Shown one piece after another: positions 53,509 to 64,000 of a stretch of DNA of 64,000 nucleotides (its first letter is position 1; the number at the start of each line of letters is the position of its first letter). Source of the DNA: Phoenix dactylifera. Its lineage: Eukaryota > Streptophyta > Magnoliopsida > Arecales > Arecaceae. The DNA lies in the NCBI RefSeq assembly GCF_009389715.1, contig NC_052399.1, positions 6,140,585 through 6,204,584 on the forward strand, in the 5' to 3' direction. The notes under the pieces were generated by a model. It was not told where the DNA came from. It ran no database searches and was given only the letters and a program-made list of their open reading frames with translations. The position numbers and the translations under genes are program-made.

Positions 53509-56500
53509 ATGGCTATGCTTTCCATATGTTCAATAATGTCCTGTAAAGACCAGGTTTATCCTACTGGGAAAGTGATGGGACAGAATGAAAGAGGATTGGC
53601 AGACCATCATCTTTCTGTTCATATGGCATGCAAATGTTTTTCACCTTCTCTAGTTAATGAGACCGGCAGAAGATGGAATGTCTTACACCATGCTTCTGAG
53701 TTAACTTTGAAAGGAAAGAAACAACAAAGAGTTGGTGCATATTGCCTGTTTCATAATTGGTCTGTTCCATTTCAGAATTCTCTAGAAATACCTTTTCCCA
53801 AGGTCTATAATACAAACAGCCATGAGAACAAATCTAGTTCAGGACACGTATATCAGAGAGACCAATCCTGTTATGATTCTTCTGCATTAGAAGCATGTAA
53901 TACTGAGAGGCAACTGAAGGCACTGGATTCTTATTTTAGCAAGCTCGGTGATGACATGGTTGAGCAGCTTAGCTCTTGCATGTCTACAAGCAACCCTGAC
54001 ACTCTGTCTGATGAAAAGGAATATAGGAAGGTGTCTTCTTCTCAATGTGAAGGCAAAATGACAGACGTGATTGAAGCAAGTGGTGGTTACAAAACAAGGA
54101 TTGGATTGAGTTTGTTAAAGAACTACTTTTCCAAACTAAACACTGGTAATTTTTTGTGCAATTTGTCATGTACTTATGGACATCTTATAGAGCAATTATT
54201 AAGAACTTGGAAATTGAAGCACATATTTATGATATGCTGCTAATGCATACTTTCATCTTTTTAACTGACTTAGTTATTCATCATGTCATGGTTGACTTTA
54301 TAAATCCTTCATTATCACTTTTCCTACTAAAAAATAAATCCTTGGTGTAGTTCTCACGTTTCCTTTCTTAATACCATCATCTACTTCACAAGGATTCTTT
54401 CTTCTGAAGATGGAACCTTCCTCACATGTTCATGCTCTTCTCCTAATTAAGCTTAGCTATTGTTCTTAATCATTATTTTATTACTGTACGTTCTACTAGC
54501 GCTATTCTATTTTTCAAATTTACTCAATTCTTAACTTACTGCTTCCTATTTAACCACATTCTGTTTGTGTAGGAATTTTTTTCTTCTTCTACTAGGTAAT
54601 CTTGAGATAGGCTGCACTATGTGTGCAGTCATATTTGCATGTATGTATGAACTTTAATTCCTTGTGGGATGTGTGGAATCTGTCATAAGGCATCTTAAGT
54701 AAACAGGTTCTTGTTTTAAAATTTACTGCTAGAAAAATGTTCAATATCTCATAACTATCCATATGGTTTTGGAAGGCAATGATTTGCTAAAAAGATTTGT
54801 CCTTGCTTATATGAAATAGATAACCAAGAGTAATGCTATGGGGACCTGCTTTGCACACATAAAAAGTTCTTCCTTCCATATTGCACGAGGGGACCGCTGT
54901 GTCTCGCAGAATTTGTTTCAATACACTGCAGTGGATGAATGATGAAATGCCAAGCCAGCATTATGTGGGCCTGAGAAAATTTTTATGTGCTTTATAGCAA
55001 ACATCATAACAAACTCCAAGATTATAGGGAGACAAATTTTATCCGAATTTACTAATCCCCTACCCCATTTTCACTGAACATAAACATGAAGGGGAAATGT
55101 ATATACTGAGCCAAATCTAGAAGTTTATTTATTTATTTTTATCCGGGGTGTTGGGTGTTTCAATTGCATAACCCATGAAACATCTGACAGTTCTCTTCAT
55201 AAATCATCATGATTGAGAATTATTTGAACCCTGCAGATACAGAGAAGAAATTTGATCTAATATATTTACAATCTTTAATGAACCGATTATGCTAAACCAA
55301 ATCCTAGTTTTAAGAGGAACGAGGTGTTCACAACGGAAGGATGTGAGTTCATACTAATAGAAATGCCACTGTGTTCTTCATGCTATCCAGTGTGATTCAT
55401 CTATAGATCTTTGTTATCCCTTAGTGTATGTCGTGCCAAGGCTTCTGCAATTTCTTTTTGTTGTTATTAATCAGATGTTTGCCTGATATATGTATCTTAA
55501 TTTTTTTCTCGTCCAGTAATTATTTTGATAAAAATAACTGACTCATAATACTTTCTCTTCTAACAGAAATTGACACAAGGAAAAGTACTTCTATTTCTGA
55601 TGAAGAAGCATCAGCAGGAAATTCTATGAGACCGCCAGACTCCAGTATTGGGGAATATAATGAAAAGAAAAGCATGATTGAAAAACCAGATGTTTATAAG
55701 CATTATGAGAGTATGGACAATCGAACTGATCCAGGGATGTTTGGCAACGAGAATATCGAAGGCCTACAGACAAATGACGAAGCTTCTGACTTGTATCTAA
55801 TGTGTGTCCTTTTGCCAAATTTTTGCTTATATTTGATGCTAGTTTTCTTCTGAAGATTTAATTCAGCTTTGAGATGTATATTATAGAATAAACGAACTGA
55901 GGTAACACAGCTCTTGCACATAATAAATATGGTAGATAGCAATGTTTCAAATACTGCCAGAATGGGACGGTATGAATGGTACTGTAATGTTCCAGCAGCT
56001 TTCTGGCACCGGCATACAGTGTGTTACTGTGTCGGAATGGGACTATGTCAATACCTGGTACCATAACATTCTAGTAAAAAACTGGTACAGGATCCGGTGC
56101 TGGTATCTGAAACCTTAGTGTACTTTGCTTGTTCCATCATGAAGATTGTCCTAGATTATAGATTCTAGGGTTACTTCAATTGTAACATCCATGGTCCATC
56201 TCAACTTCGTAAACTAGGCTCAAGTAAAAGATTGTTAAGGAACCTATGAATTGTTCAAGGTTTTCCACTGGCAGTGTTTCTGGTCTGATGTATTTTGTTT
56301 TTCTTTTTCCCCCACCTCATTCCACTAGCATTCTTCCTAAACTTTCTTTCATTGTGGTTCTATATATAGATGATGGCAGAACATATTCAGATAGTTTTCA
56401 ATTTACTGGCTGACAAAGATTTGTTCGATGAATGCAGAAGTTTATTGGCTGGAATAAATATTGCAGTTTTCTTATTTGAGATAGCAAGTCCAATTAGGAA

Positions 56501-59500
56501 CTCGGATGTAGAGCAGTTGTCACTCCCTCTGATCTATGGGGCAAAGATAAATAAATTAATCCTTCTCGGGGAGTGGTGGAGACTACTGACACCAATGTTT
56601 CTGGTACAATTTTGAATTGGCTCATGCTCCTTAATCTGCGTCATGAACTTTTATACTTAACATACTGCTTTTATGTTTTATGTATTTGATTGTGTCTTTG
56701 TTATTGCTGCAAGGCTGTATTCGTGACAAAATTTTCCCATGGATATCTTAGTAATATTTATTATCTAGCTAGGTTTCCTGCAAATTTTAACGGATATGAT
56801 GGAGTTCCATTGACCTAATATGATTTTTTGAATTAAAATGCCCGGTTGCAATGAAACAAGGACGAAGATTCGCACTGCAGTAACAGTTCTTGTTTATTTT
56901 AGATTGAATGCAAACATTTTTGCAGCTTTCAGCGAGTTGGGATAATAACTAAATATAGGTAATGAGATTTGTTGAGGAAGGAGAGTTTTCATATGGTGTG
57001 AACTGTGAAACCTTGTGAAGTAGCCAGAGAGCTGGTTGGATTTTAAAATTTTTAGCAAGATGATGATATCAACTTAAGAAAAGATCGTTATATGCTTATT
57101 ATGCTTGTGAAATGTCAACATTTTCATAGTTTAGACATCAGCTCAGTTCTTGCAATTATGGAAGTTATACCTACAGTGTTCCTATGTTAGTCAGAACTTC
57201 TGAAAAAACAACCCTGAAAAAAGTTAAACCATGGTGCTTCAGCATAAATTATAGGCCCATTAGAGCCTTTCCAGGCCATGCAAATGGCAAACGTGTATCC
57301 CTCACAAGTCATCAGTCCAATGGCACTGCAGGTTGGGCTGCAAGTACTGCAGCTGATCATGGGGAAGAATGCAATTGGATGTTCTCGTTCCCATCGAACT
57401 TCTGGACCTTGTTCTAGCTAATAGTGGCAGTTTAATTTTTCAAAGAGTAATGTAGCACCTCTTATGTAACCCAAAAAAAAAGAAAGAGCCTTCATCATTT
57501 TTTTTTTTGTGGGTCAGACTGAACTCACAAATATTAATAAGTCACTGAGAGACCTATAGAGGTAGCCTTATCTTAATAAGATCTACTAGTGTTTTATATA
57601 ATGTTCACCATCTAGAATTTCCAGTATTACTTGCTAAAGGTATGTATAGTGGACACCTGTCCAGCATCCTAGTGTGGCAGGATGGCATTTCACTTCTTTC
57701 TGAGGGTGAATCTCAAGCACTAATCTTGACTTCAACTCTTACACAAGATCGGATTACCAAACTTGACTTTCATGTGGAAGAGGAAGTGAGTTTGGCATCC
57801 CTATCTGTCTCACTGCAGGATAGGTAGGCAAGGTACCCTGCAATATTGTTTGGTGGGACAGACAATTAGCTAATAAAAAATCTATGTCTTGAATTACATA
57901 CAACTGTTATTAAATTTTAATAAACTTGTATTTTTTTGTGGCCTAGTGATCAATAAAAATCTTGTTAAAGGGGGAATTGTCTGAAATTGGGCACAGTAAC
58001 TCCTAGATCCTAATCACTTCTAGGTTTGTTCTAGACTTCAACTCAGAGAGAGAGTGAGATTGCTCAGACTGTTAATTTAACATGCTTTGGGAACTGGACT
58101 TGCCTCAAGTATACTTCAAATAGCTCTAGAAACCACTAGAATCCAAAATACACAAGAATAGAGATAAACAGTACTAGGATTGACATAGGTCCTCCGAAAG
58201 AGCCTCTGGTTTGCTGCGGTTTCTACTTAAAATATGAGTTGGTGAGTGACACAGGAGTCTTTACAACGTTACCATAACCACCATTGGCCATAAAAATATC
58301 CAAGTTTGAGTTTTCCATGAGCCATACTTGCTCTAGAGGGACTAATCATAGTTTTTGGGAGTGTATGAGTCAATTAGCTGTGCTTTATATTAAAGTTGTT
58401 CAAATTGAGGACATAGTGGTGAAGGACTAACTTAGATGGTAAGGGTTAGTATAATAGTCATTTGAGGAGAACCCATCAAGTAGAGGAACTCAAATTTCTT
58501 TTGGAAAAGCAAGAAAGAGATGCAAGGATGCACTTAATGTCAACAGGAATTGCCAGGAAGAATCTAAAAAAGAAAACTTGCAATTTCAGTGGGTATAGCT
58601 CACTAGAAATGATTGATGAAGATATATCTATATAATCCACACTAAATATTTGGATAGGCCTAATCAAGGTCCGCCGTACCGGTACCGGTCGGCGTACCGG
58701 TCCGAACCGGTCCCGTACCGGTTCTTCAACAATAAATTACCGGTACCGGATTTCACGCTGATCCGGTACCAGTCCCAGGCCGGACCGGTACGTACCGGCC
58801 CATACCGGCCGGTACGGACCGGTACGGCAGACCATGGGCCTAATCACTATGTTTATGGCTTACCTTGCCAGGAGTCCAATGGCTGTGATATTGACTAGCT
58901 TTGCCAAGTTATCATATTCGCTGTAATCATATATTTCTTGATCTCACCATCTAATTAAAATTTGTCTACCCATTCTGATGTATTTTTAATATTCATTAGT
59001 TTTGAATTTCATTTTTCTGTTACCCAACACCAGTATCATATGGATTACAGTAATATCCACAATGGATCATTTTTTTTTTTTTTGGCAGCATTCAGGATTT
59101 CTTCATGTTGCTCTTGGTTGTTGGGTGCTTCTTACTTTTGGGCCTGAAGTTTGTCGAGCGTATGGCCCATGTACCTTTCTCCTGATATATATACTTGGAG
59201 GAATTTGTGGCAATTTTACGAGTTTTATCCACACTCCAGAGCTAACTGTTTGTGGGACAGTAAGTTCAACAATACCTTACCTCACTATTGCGCTATGATT
59301 ATGTTAAAGTGAATTTGACACCTCTTTGCCAATATCTACTGTCTATATCTCATATGCAAGCTCTAATTGCAAAGACTCCTGTAAGTAATCCCCTTCCTTT
59401 TGTGATAAAATAATTAGTTATGTATCTTAAGAACAAATAATAGTTTGCAAACCTCCTCCTCCTCCTCCTCCTCTGCCTTTGTGATGAAACAATTACTCAT

Positions 59501-61319
59501 GTATCTTAAGCACAAAAGTTAGCTACCAAACCACCTACTCCTTTTGTGATAAAACAATTACTCATTAGTCATGTATCTTAAGCACAAACAATAGTTTGCA
59601 ATCATGAGAGAAAAAAAGGGGGCTTTGAGGTACTGTTGACAATTGCCCTCATCCTCTTGTCATAAAACAATTAGTCATGCATCCTAAGAACAAATAATAA
59701 TCTGCAAGCATGAGAGAGGAAACTGGCATTTGAAGTTCATTGTTGACAAATGATTCTTTTTGTGAGCTTCTATGAAAAATCATATTGCAATTGGATTTTC
59801 ATTACTGAATTTTGGACCCATCTAAAAAAATTAAAGAGGCATTGCGGACTGGTTACTTTGGCAGGGTCCAAATGGTCATTCACCCACTTAAAATATTCAC
59901 TTACTGATTTGACTCTATTGTTAGAACATGTCTTGTGAAGTTTTCACTCAAGATCTGATTTGCTTGCCACATCAGACTTCACATTCAAAAGGCATACCTT
60001 TATTTTTTTTAATTGATATGATCAGCAGAAGATATAAACCATATCATATGGCTCTACATTTTGAATAAACATAAAATTAATTCTGTAAGATCTCTAGTCC
60101 GATTCTAGCTCTACACCTAAAATAAGGTTTGTTAATCCTGCTACCATATGAAGGGTTTGACATTGGCTTGCAGAGCACCACCTTTTCAAGTCAAATAAGC
60201 CATTATATATGTAGAGATTATATTCTGGAACTGACCAGCTGTAATATGAATTTCTATCCATGCATATTCTGACATATGATTCTGTACGGGAAATGCCGAT
60301 ATAAAATGTTACATTATCAATTTCTATTGAATTGGTATCCATTTCAAGGAAGTTTTGCTGATAGACTTAATTGAATGATGTTTTTCCCATCATCGGTTGC
60401 CCAACCAGTTAGGCATAATGTGCAAGGTCCTGCGAGGTGCATTAAGATATGTAACACGGGGAAAAGTGGAGTAGAAAGGAAGGGAAAGGTTAATTATGTC
60501 AAGCTAGAGCGAAGTGCAGTGTGATCACTCACTCTGTCTGGTTTTGTTAAAATGAGATGTGTAGTGATGAAGTATCCTAGATGTAATGTGTTGCTATTTG
60601 TTTTAAAGCAATTATGGTGCGGGCGGGTCTCTCTCTCTCTCTCTGGAAAAAAAAAAATCACTCCTCTGCAGGCAAGTTTGTTTGTGCGATACTGTGGTGG
60701 GCGAGGTTCAATAGCATTTTTCCTCAGGAGTGCAGTTGCTATTTCTTTCAGAACACCAAATGAATATTTATTAAATTCAAACTATGGTGTTGTTCATATA
60801 ACCAATTTTGCTGATGCCAGGGTCCGGTATTTGCCGTAATTGGAGCTTGGCTTGTCTATCAAACCCAAAATAAAGAAGCAACTGACAAGGAGGTTTCAGA
60901 AAGTATGTTCTGGAAGGCAGTGATTGCCACAGCTCTGAGCTTTGTCTTGAGCAGCTTTGGGAGAATTGACGACTGGTTAGCTGCTATCCCTTTTGCATTA
61001 TACTTCGCATCCAGTTTTCTTTTTGATTGCATTTGTTATGGTTAAACCAATTACCTATGGTGATTATAAATCCTTCTGCAGGACACATCTTGGGGCTGTC
61101 ATTTCAGGCGTTGTTTTTGGCTGTTTCACATGTCCAGGCTTGGAATTGGATGATTCATCTTCGAAAAATGGGCAGAAGGAGGGAATTGCTCTTGTGCAAA
61201 GAAAGTCTGATCCGTGCAAATCACTGATTACTTTCACCATTTTTGTACTTGTATTAGCTTCCTTGGTTTTCTTTTATGAACCAGAGCTTGAGATGCTGGA
61301 AGTTGATGGCATCGTGTAG
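53509..61319 (+). CDS. Rhomboid-like membrane protein, probable inactive protease (533 aa)
   Basis: Exons 53509-54145, 55567-55801, 56438-56603, 59089-59259, 60821-60975, 61082-61319; all join in frame. Residues 1-285 are a hydrophilic, poorly conserved N-terminal region. The membrane part starts with DLYLISLLAGINIAVFLFEI and continues with HSGFLHVALGCWVLLTFGP, TFLLIYILGGICGNFTSF, GPVFAVIGAWLVYQ, MFWKAVIATALSFVLSSFG, DDWTHLGAVISGVVFG and a last C-terminal segment near FTIFVLVLASLVFF. The active-site GxSG region reads TVCGTGPVFAVIG, so threonine (about 403) sits where the catalytic serine is expected, while the later His (WTHLG, about 457) is kept. This resembles plant rhomboid-like proteins thought to be non-proteolytic. 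An organellar location is possible but not shown. Exon 3 starts at 56438 because that gives the family's DLYLI..INIAVFLFE continuity. Confidence 0.9.
55950..56122. repeat. (GTACCG)n-related element, copy 6 (decayed)
   Basis: In intron 2 of the rhomboid-like gene: GGGACGGTATGAATGGTACTG, part of an alternating GGTAC/GTACC pattern, then ATACCTGGTACCATAAC and GGTACAGGATCCGGTGC, ending GAAACCTTAG. Few CpG remain. Confidence 0.45.
56604..59088. other. Intron 3 of the rhomboid-like gene
   Basis: A 2.5-kb intron holding GTACCG copy 7 and two short plus-strand ORFs (57184-57417, 57642-57827). The second reads like real protein in places (SSILVWQDGISLLSEGESQA) but has no recognised family and no clear splice signals; either could be decayed exon or chance. 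Confidence 0.45.
58664..58842. repeat. (GTACCG)n foldback-like element, copy 7 (GC-rich)
   Basis: The clearest copy: left end CAAGGTCCGCCGTACCGG, right end CCGGTACGGCAGACCATGG, that is, near-perfect inverted ends around about 140 bp of GTACCGGTACCGG-type sequence. A short AATAAATTACC segment sits near the left part. Intact CpG suggests a recent insertion. It lies in intron 3 of the rhomboid-like gene. Confidence 0.75.
59391..59745. repeat. Imperfect tandem repeats in rhomboid intron 4
   Basis: Four irregular copies of a 70-110-bp unit with TTTTGTGATAAAA.AATTA, TCATGTATCTTAAG.ACAAA and AATAGTTTGCAA landmarks (about 59397, 59475, 59540, 59655). One copy carries a (CTC)n run (59455-59474). The later two add CATGAGAGA and TGTTGACAA segments. 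Confidence 0.75.
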
Positions 61320-62535
61320 GAGTGTGCTGGTTTGGATGGTTGTATTGATACACAGGCGGGTGATTTTTAGGTGGTCATTGTCATAATGCAGCATTAGTCC
61401 TCTTAATAGTCTTATGAGGTCGTATCAGTGTTCTCCAAAGAACGGAGTACAGTGAACTTAAATCTCTTTTTGAGCAAAAGAATGAACTTATTTCGGTTTG
61501 AAGCATTGCATGGTAATGGTTTAAGAATGAACAAAAAGTGGATCCAGGGTAACTAAGTACTATAAGATATGTATCAAGAATCCTAAGTGATACAGGGCAT
61601 AAAGGAGGTGGGGGTTAGGTTTAATTAGTTGAATCAGTTCGGGCTGACTTGCTTGTCATGTGAGAGTTGCATGGGCATGGCACCGAGTGATAGCTTTGAG
61701 TGGTGTTATCGGTCGACTAACCTATGATTCATGCGGGCTAAAAGATTCTGCAACATAATTCTTTTTGAGACTTTAGCCATGAGCCATCCATAATGTTTAT
61801 GATTATAATTATGATTGAAATTTTTATCCTACTCAGAATGTTTTGATTTAAACAAGGAAGAGTATGTTAGGATTCGTGTGCATGTGTGTTTGAGTTCCAT
61901 ACTAGTTGTGCGTCGATAAGGTCCGATGATCTCAATTAACAACTTTTGAGTAGATTTTTTTTTTGATGAAGTTTTGAACCGTTATTAATGGTATTAAAGA
62001 TGACTCGGCCTATATCCATGCATAACTAGAGAAAACAAAATCATTACAAATGGTGTCATGATTAACCCGACTAATGATCCATTTATGACGAGGACTTTGC
62101 AATATGGACCCTTCTAGGATGGTGCATGAATCAATCATGGTAATTGTGATTTCAGCCCCATATTGACCTATTATGATGATTGTGGTTTCGGTCCCACATG
62201 GACTGTGCTGCCGAATTCATAATTCCTCTAATCACAAATATGTCCCACAATGCAATCAATTGCTGTTGTCTATATATTAATTATTACATTAATATTATTT
62301 TTTAGTAATACTATGATAATCATCATATTAATGTCAATTAGAGTCAAATGATTAATGCGATTCATCGACCATCGTTTCTTTACGTTCAACAAAACAACAC
62401 CACAGGTTGATTCATTACATGCTCGATAAGATTACTTAAAATAACAAAAATATGTATCATCTATTGCTTCGTATTATTTACAACTGCTGCAAATAAACTT
62501 GTACTTTCCAGAAGTGTTTTGAGGTCCAAATCAGT
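61320..62535. other. Intergenic: two converging 3' ends
   Basis: 3' UTR and termination region of the rhomboid-like gene (plus), followed by AT-rich sequence with no recognised feature, up to the stop codon of the minus-strand phosphohexomutase-type gene. Confidence 0.45.
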
Positions 62536-63436
62536 CTAAGTCCCCTTCTCAACATAATCGTCAATTTGAGTGATGTCAAGAATTATTTCCAATCCGCTTG
62601 CTCGCAAAAACCTGCGACAGTTTAAGGAAACATCAGTCAACTAGGAGATCTTTGGACGCAAACTCTGACTTTGAAATCATAAAAGGCAACGAACCTGTCT
62701 CGAAAAACTTTTGCCATGGCTCGACAGCCACCTATAACCGAAGATTGCATATTTATCGCAATGTCTGGGTTATGAACACTCTGACGAAGGTGTATCCAAC
62801 CATGCTGCCCGTGCACCTCATCTGAAACTCTTGCCCTGCCATTGACATGTTCGACAATATTGGAGGACTTAATTGAAAAAAGAACAGGTAAAATGTAATT
62901 AAAGTCTCTGTTTGTTATAATTTTTTATGAACCTTTTCAGTTTTCCTGTAATAACTAGTTGAAGAACTAGTGATGAAGTGATACCTGTACATATGTGCAT
63001 CAATGGCAGCCGGTATATCATTAGAATCAGCAAGGCATCCCTCGCTCACCCAACAATCTCCACAGGTATCAAGCTCCCATCCTTGAAGGTGGCCCCACTA
63101 CAACCCATAGAAAGATTTCTTTCAGAAAAAGAGTGGTGAACTTGTACTCTGTTGCAGATTGCACTGATTTTGCATTGAGAGATTATTTGAACTTGTACTC
63201 TGTTGGAAGGAGCAAAGAGAAGGGGTAGGGTTGCACCTCAATGTACTTCCTGAAGGTCTCGACTGCTTCGGCGCCCTTCTCCTTGGCATACTTGGGTTGG
63301 GCCAGAATGTTCATCCTAAGCTCCACCGACTCCTCGGGTTCTTCAAGTTCTTTGAGGAGACTGCCGATTCCTTCATCCAATCCGGCCAATTTCATACGGA
63401 CCATCTCAATTATAATTTTTACCACCAAGTATGCCC
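62536..63436 (-). CDS. Phosphoglucomutase/phosphomannomutase-family protein, C-terminal exons
   Basis: Four minus-strand exons, 63436-63237, 63097-62985, 62835-62695 and 62611-62536, join in phase (2, 0, 2, stop) and encode about 175 C-terminal residues; upstream exons lie beyond the right edge. Landmarks match the plant plastid-type phosphoglucosamine/phosphomannomutase-like proteins as I remember them: KLAGLDEGIGSLLKELEEP, GWELDTCGDCWVSEGCL, IDAHMYRARVSDEV, and HGWIHLRQSVHNPDIAINMQ, then FRDRFLRASGLEIILDITQI. The HGWIHLRQSVHNP segment corresponds to the C-terminal phosphate-binding loop of alpha-D-phosphohexomutases (RPSGTEP in typical enzymes). Here the loop is altered, so catalysis on hexose phosphates is uncertain. 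The active-site Ser and metal-binding regions are not in the window. Confidence 0.8.
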
Positions 63437-64000
63437 CTGCAAATGATTAAAACCTCATCGATATAATTACAAAAAATCACAATAACCTATACCGTTCATA
63501 ATATTTTTTTATTATTATAATTATATATTAAGCTATATTATTTTTTTATTAGCATGATCTTGTTAGAGCGATTCTAAGAATCACATAACAATTTATATCA
63601 ATTAGTAATATTTTTTACTATTAATGTGGTCCTATATCAGCCTATACTATATTTTTTGTATAGGATCTGTGTGCAAATACACGCACATGACGGAATAGAG
63701 TAATAAAATTATTTTTTTATTTTTTTATTTTTTTATTTTTCATTTTTTCTGCAAATATTTTAGCTGTTTTTTAAAACGGGGTTAGGTAATAATTAGATAA
63801 TAAGACTCCCGGTGAAAACAAAAATTACTGCGGGCGATCTAGATATGCAAAGGCAGAGGAAGGTTTAATTTGTGCAGTACACGAAATACTTTAAGTGTCG
63901 TTGTATGATAAGGTATCCAGCAGTGGCCAATTCGTATGATATCTTGATATTCGTGCACGGCAAGCCTGCAGTAATTGGAGCAATGGCAGTACGAATCTCA
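63437..64000 (-). other. Intron of the phosphohexomutase-type gene (partial)
   Basis: AT-rich sequence upstream of the first visible exon, with a TTTTTTTA-rich tract near 63710-63750. No further exon of the family was recognised before the right edge. Confidence 0.5.

Noticed and set aside
56370-56437. Use of ATG 56370 as start of rhomboid exon 3
   Set aside because: It would insert residues absent from the family; the acceptor at 56437 restores DLYLI followed by INIAVFLFE in frame.

Overview
The window is plant nuclear DNA. The host genes have many short exons with GT-AG introns and plant-typical families (CYP71-type P450s, a plastid-type ARM-like protein, a plant rhomboid, a plastid-type phosphohexomutase). 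The introns are long and AT-rich, and the sequence between genes carries MITEs, SINEs and a Ty3/Gypsy element. GC-rich first exons, an Au-type SINE and Tourist-like MITEs fit a monocot; long transposon-filled introns would fit a palm, but this is inference. No CRISPR array, operon or prokaryotic signal is present.

Layout. (1) 1-9290, minus: first three coding exons of the ESCRT ATPase VPS4/SKD1; the C-terminal exons lie beyond the left edge. (2) 9640-10980: an array of about 73-bp units, each with two small palindromes, next to a GC-rich possible gene fragment (10985-11280) and two weak candidate exons (12474-12852). (3) 13564-14461: one Tourist-like MITE nested in another of the same family. 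(4) 16323-29950, minus: a 13-coding-exon gene for a 471-residue, probably plastid-targeted ARM-like protein. (5) 31018-44400: two tandem CYP71-type P450 genes on the plus strand, separated by an AT-rich block, a 280-bp tandem repeat and a young chromodomain-bearing Ty3/Gypsy element inside that repeat. (6) 46805-47134, plus: a 67-residue membrane protein gene with an apparent GC-AG intron. (7) 53509-61319, plus: a six-coding-exon rhomboid-like protein whose active-site serine position is threonine. (8) 62536-63436, minus: the last four exons of a phosphohexomutase-family gene whose 5' part lies beyond the right edge.

The genes do not form a pathway; they are ordinary neighbours on a chromosome. 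The P450 pair comes from a local duplication that appears to have included sequence near the 5' end of the ARM-like gene. The most unusual content is repetitive: the hairpin array, and seven dispersed copies of a GC-rich, self-complementary (GTACCG)n element with similar inverted ends, mostly in introns and at visibly different stages of CpG decay.

Exon boundaries were set by eye from splice signals, reading-frame continuity and remembered family sequence. No alignment, expression data or database search was available.
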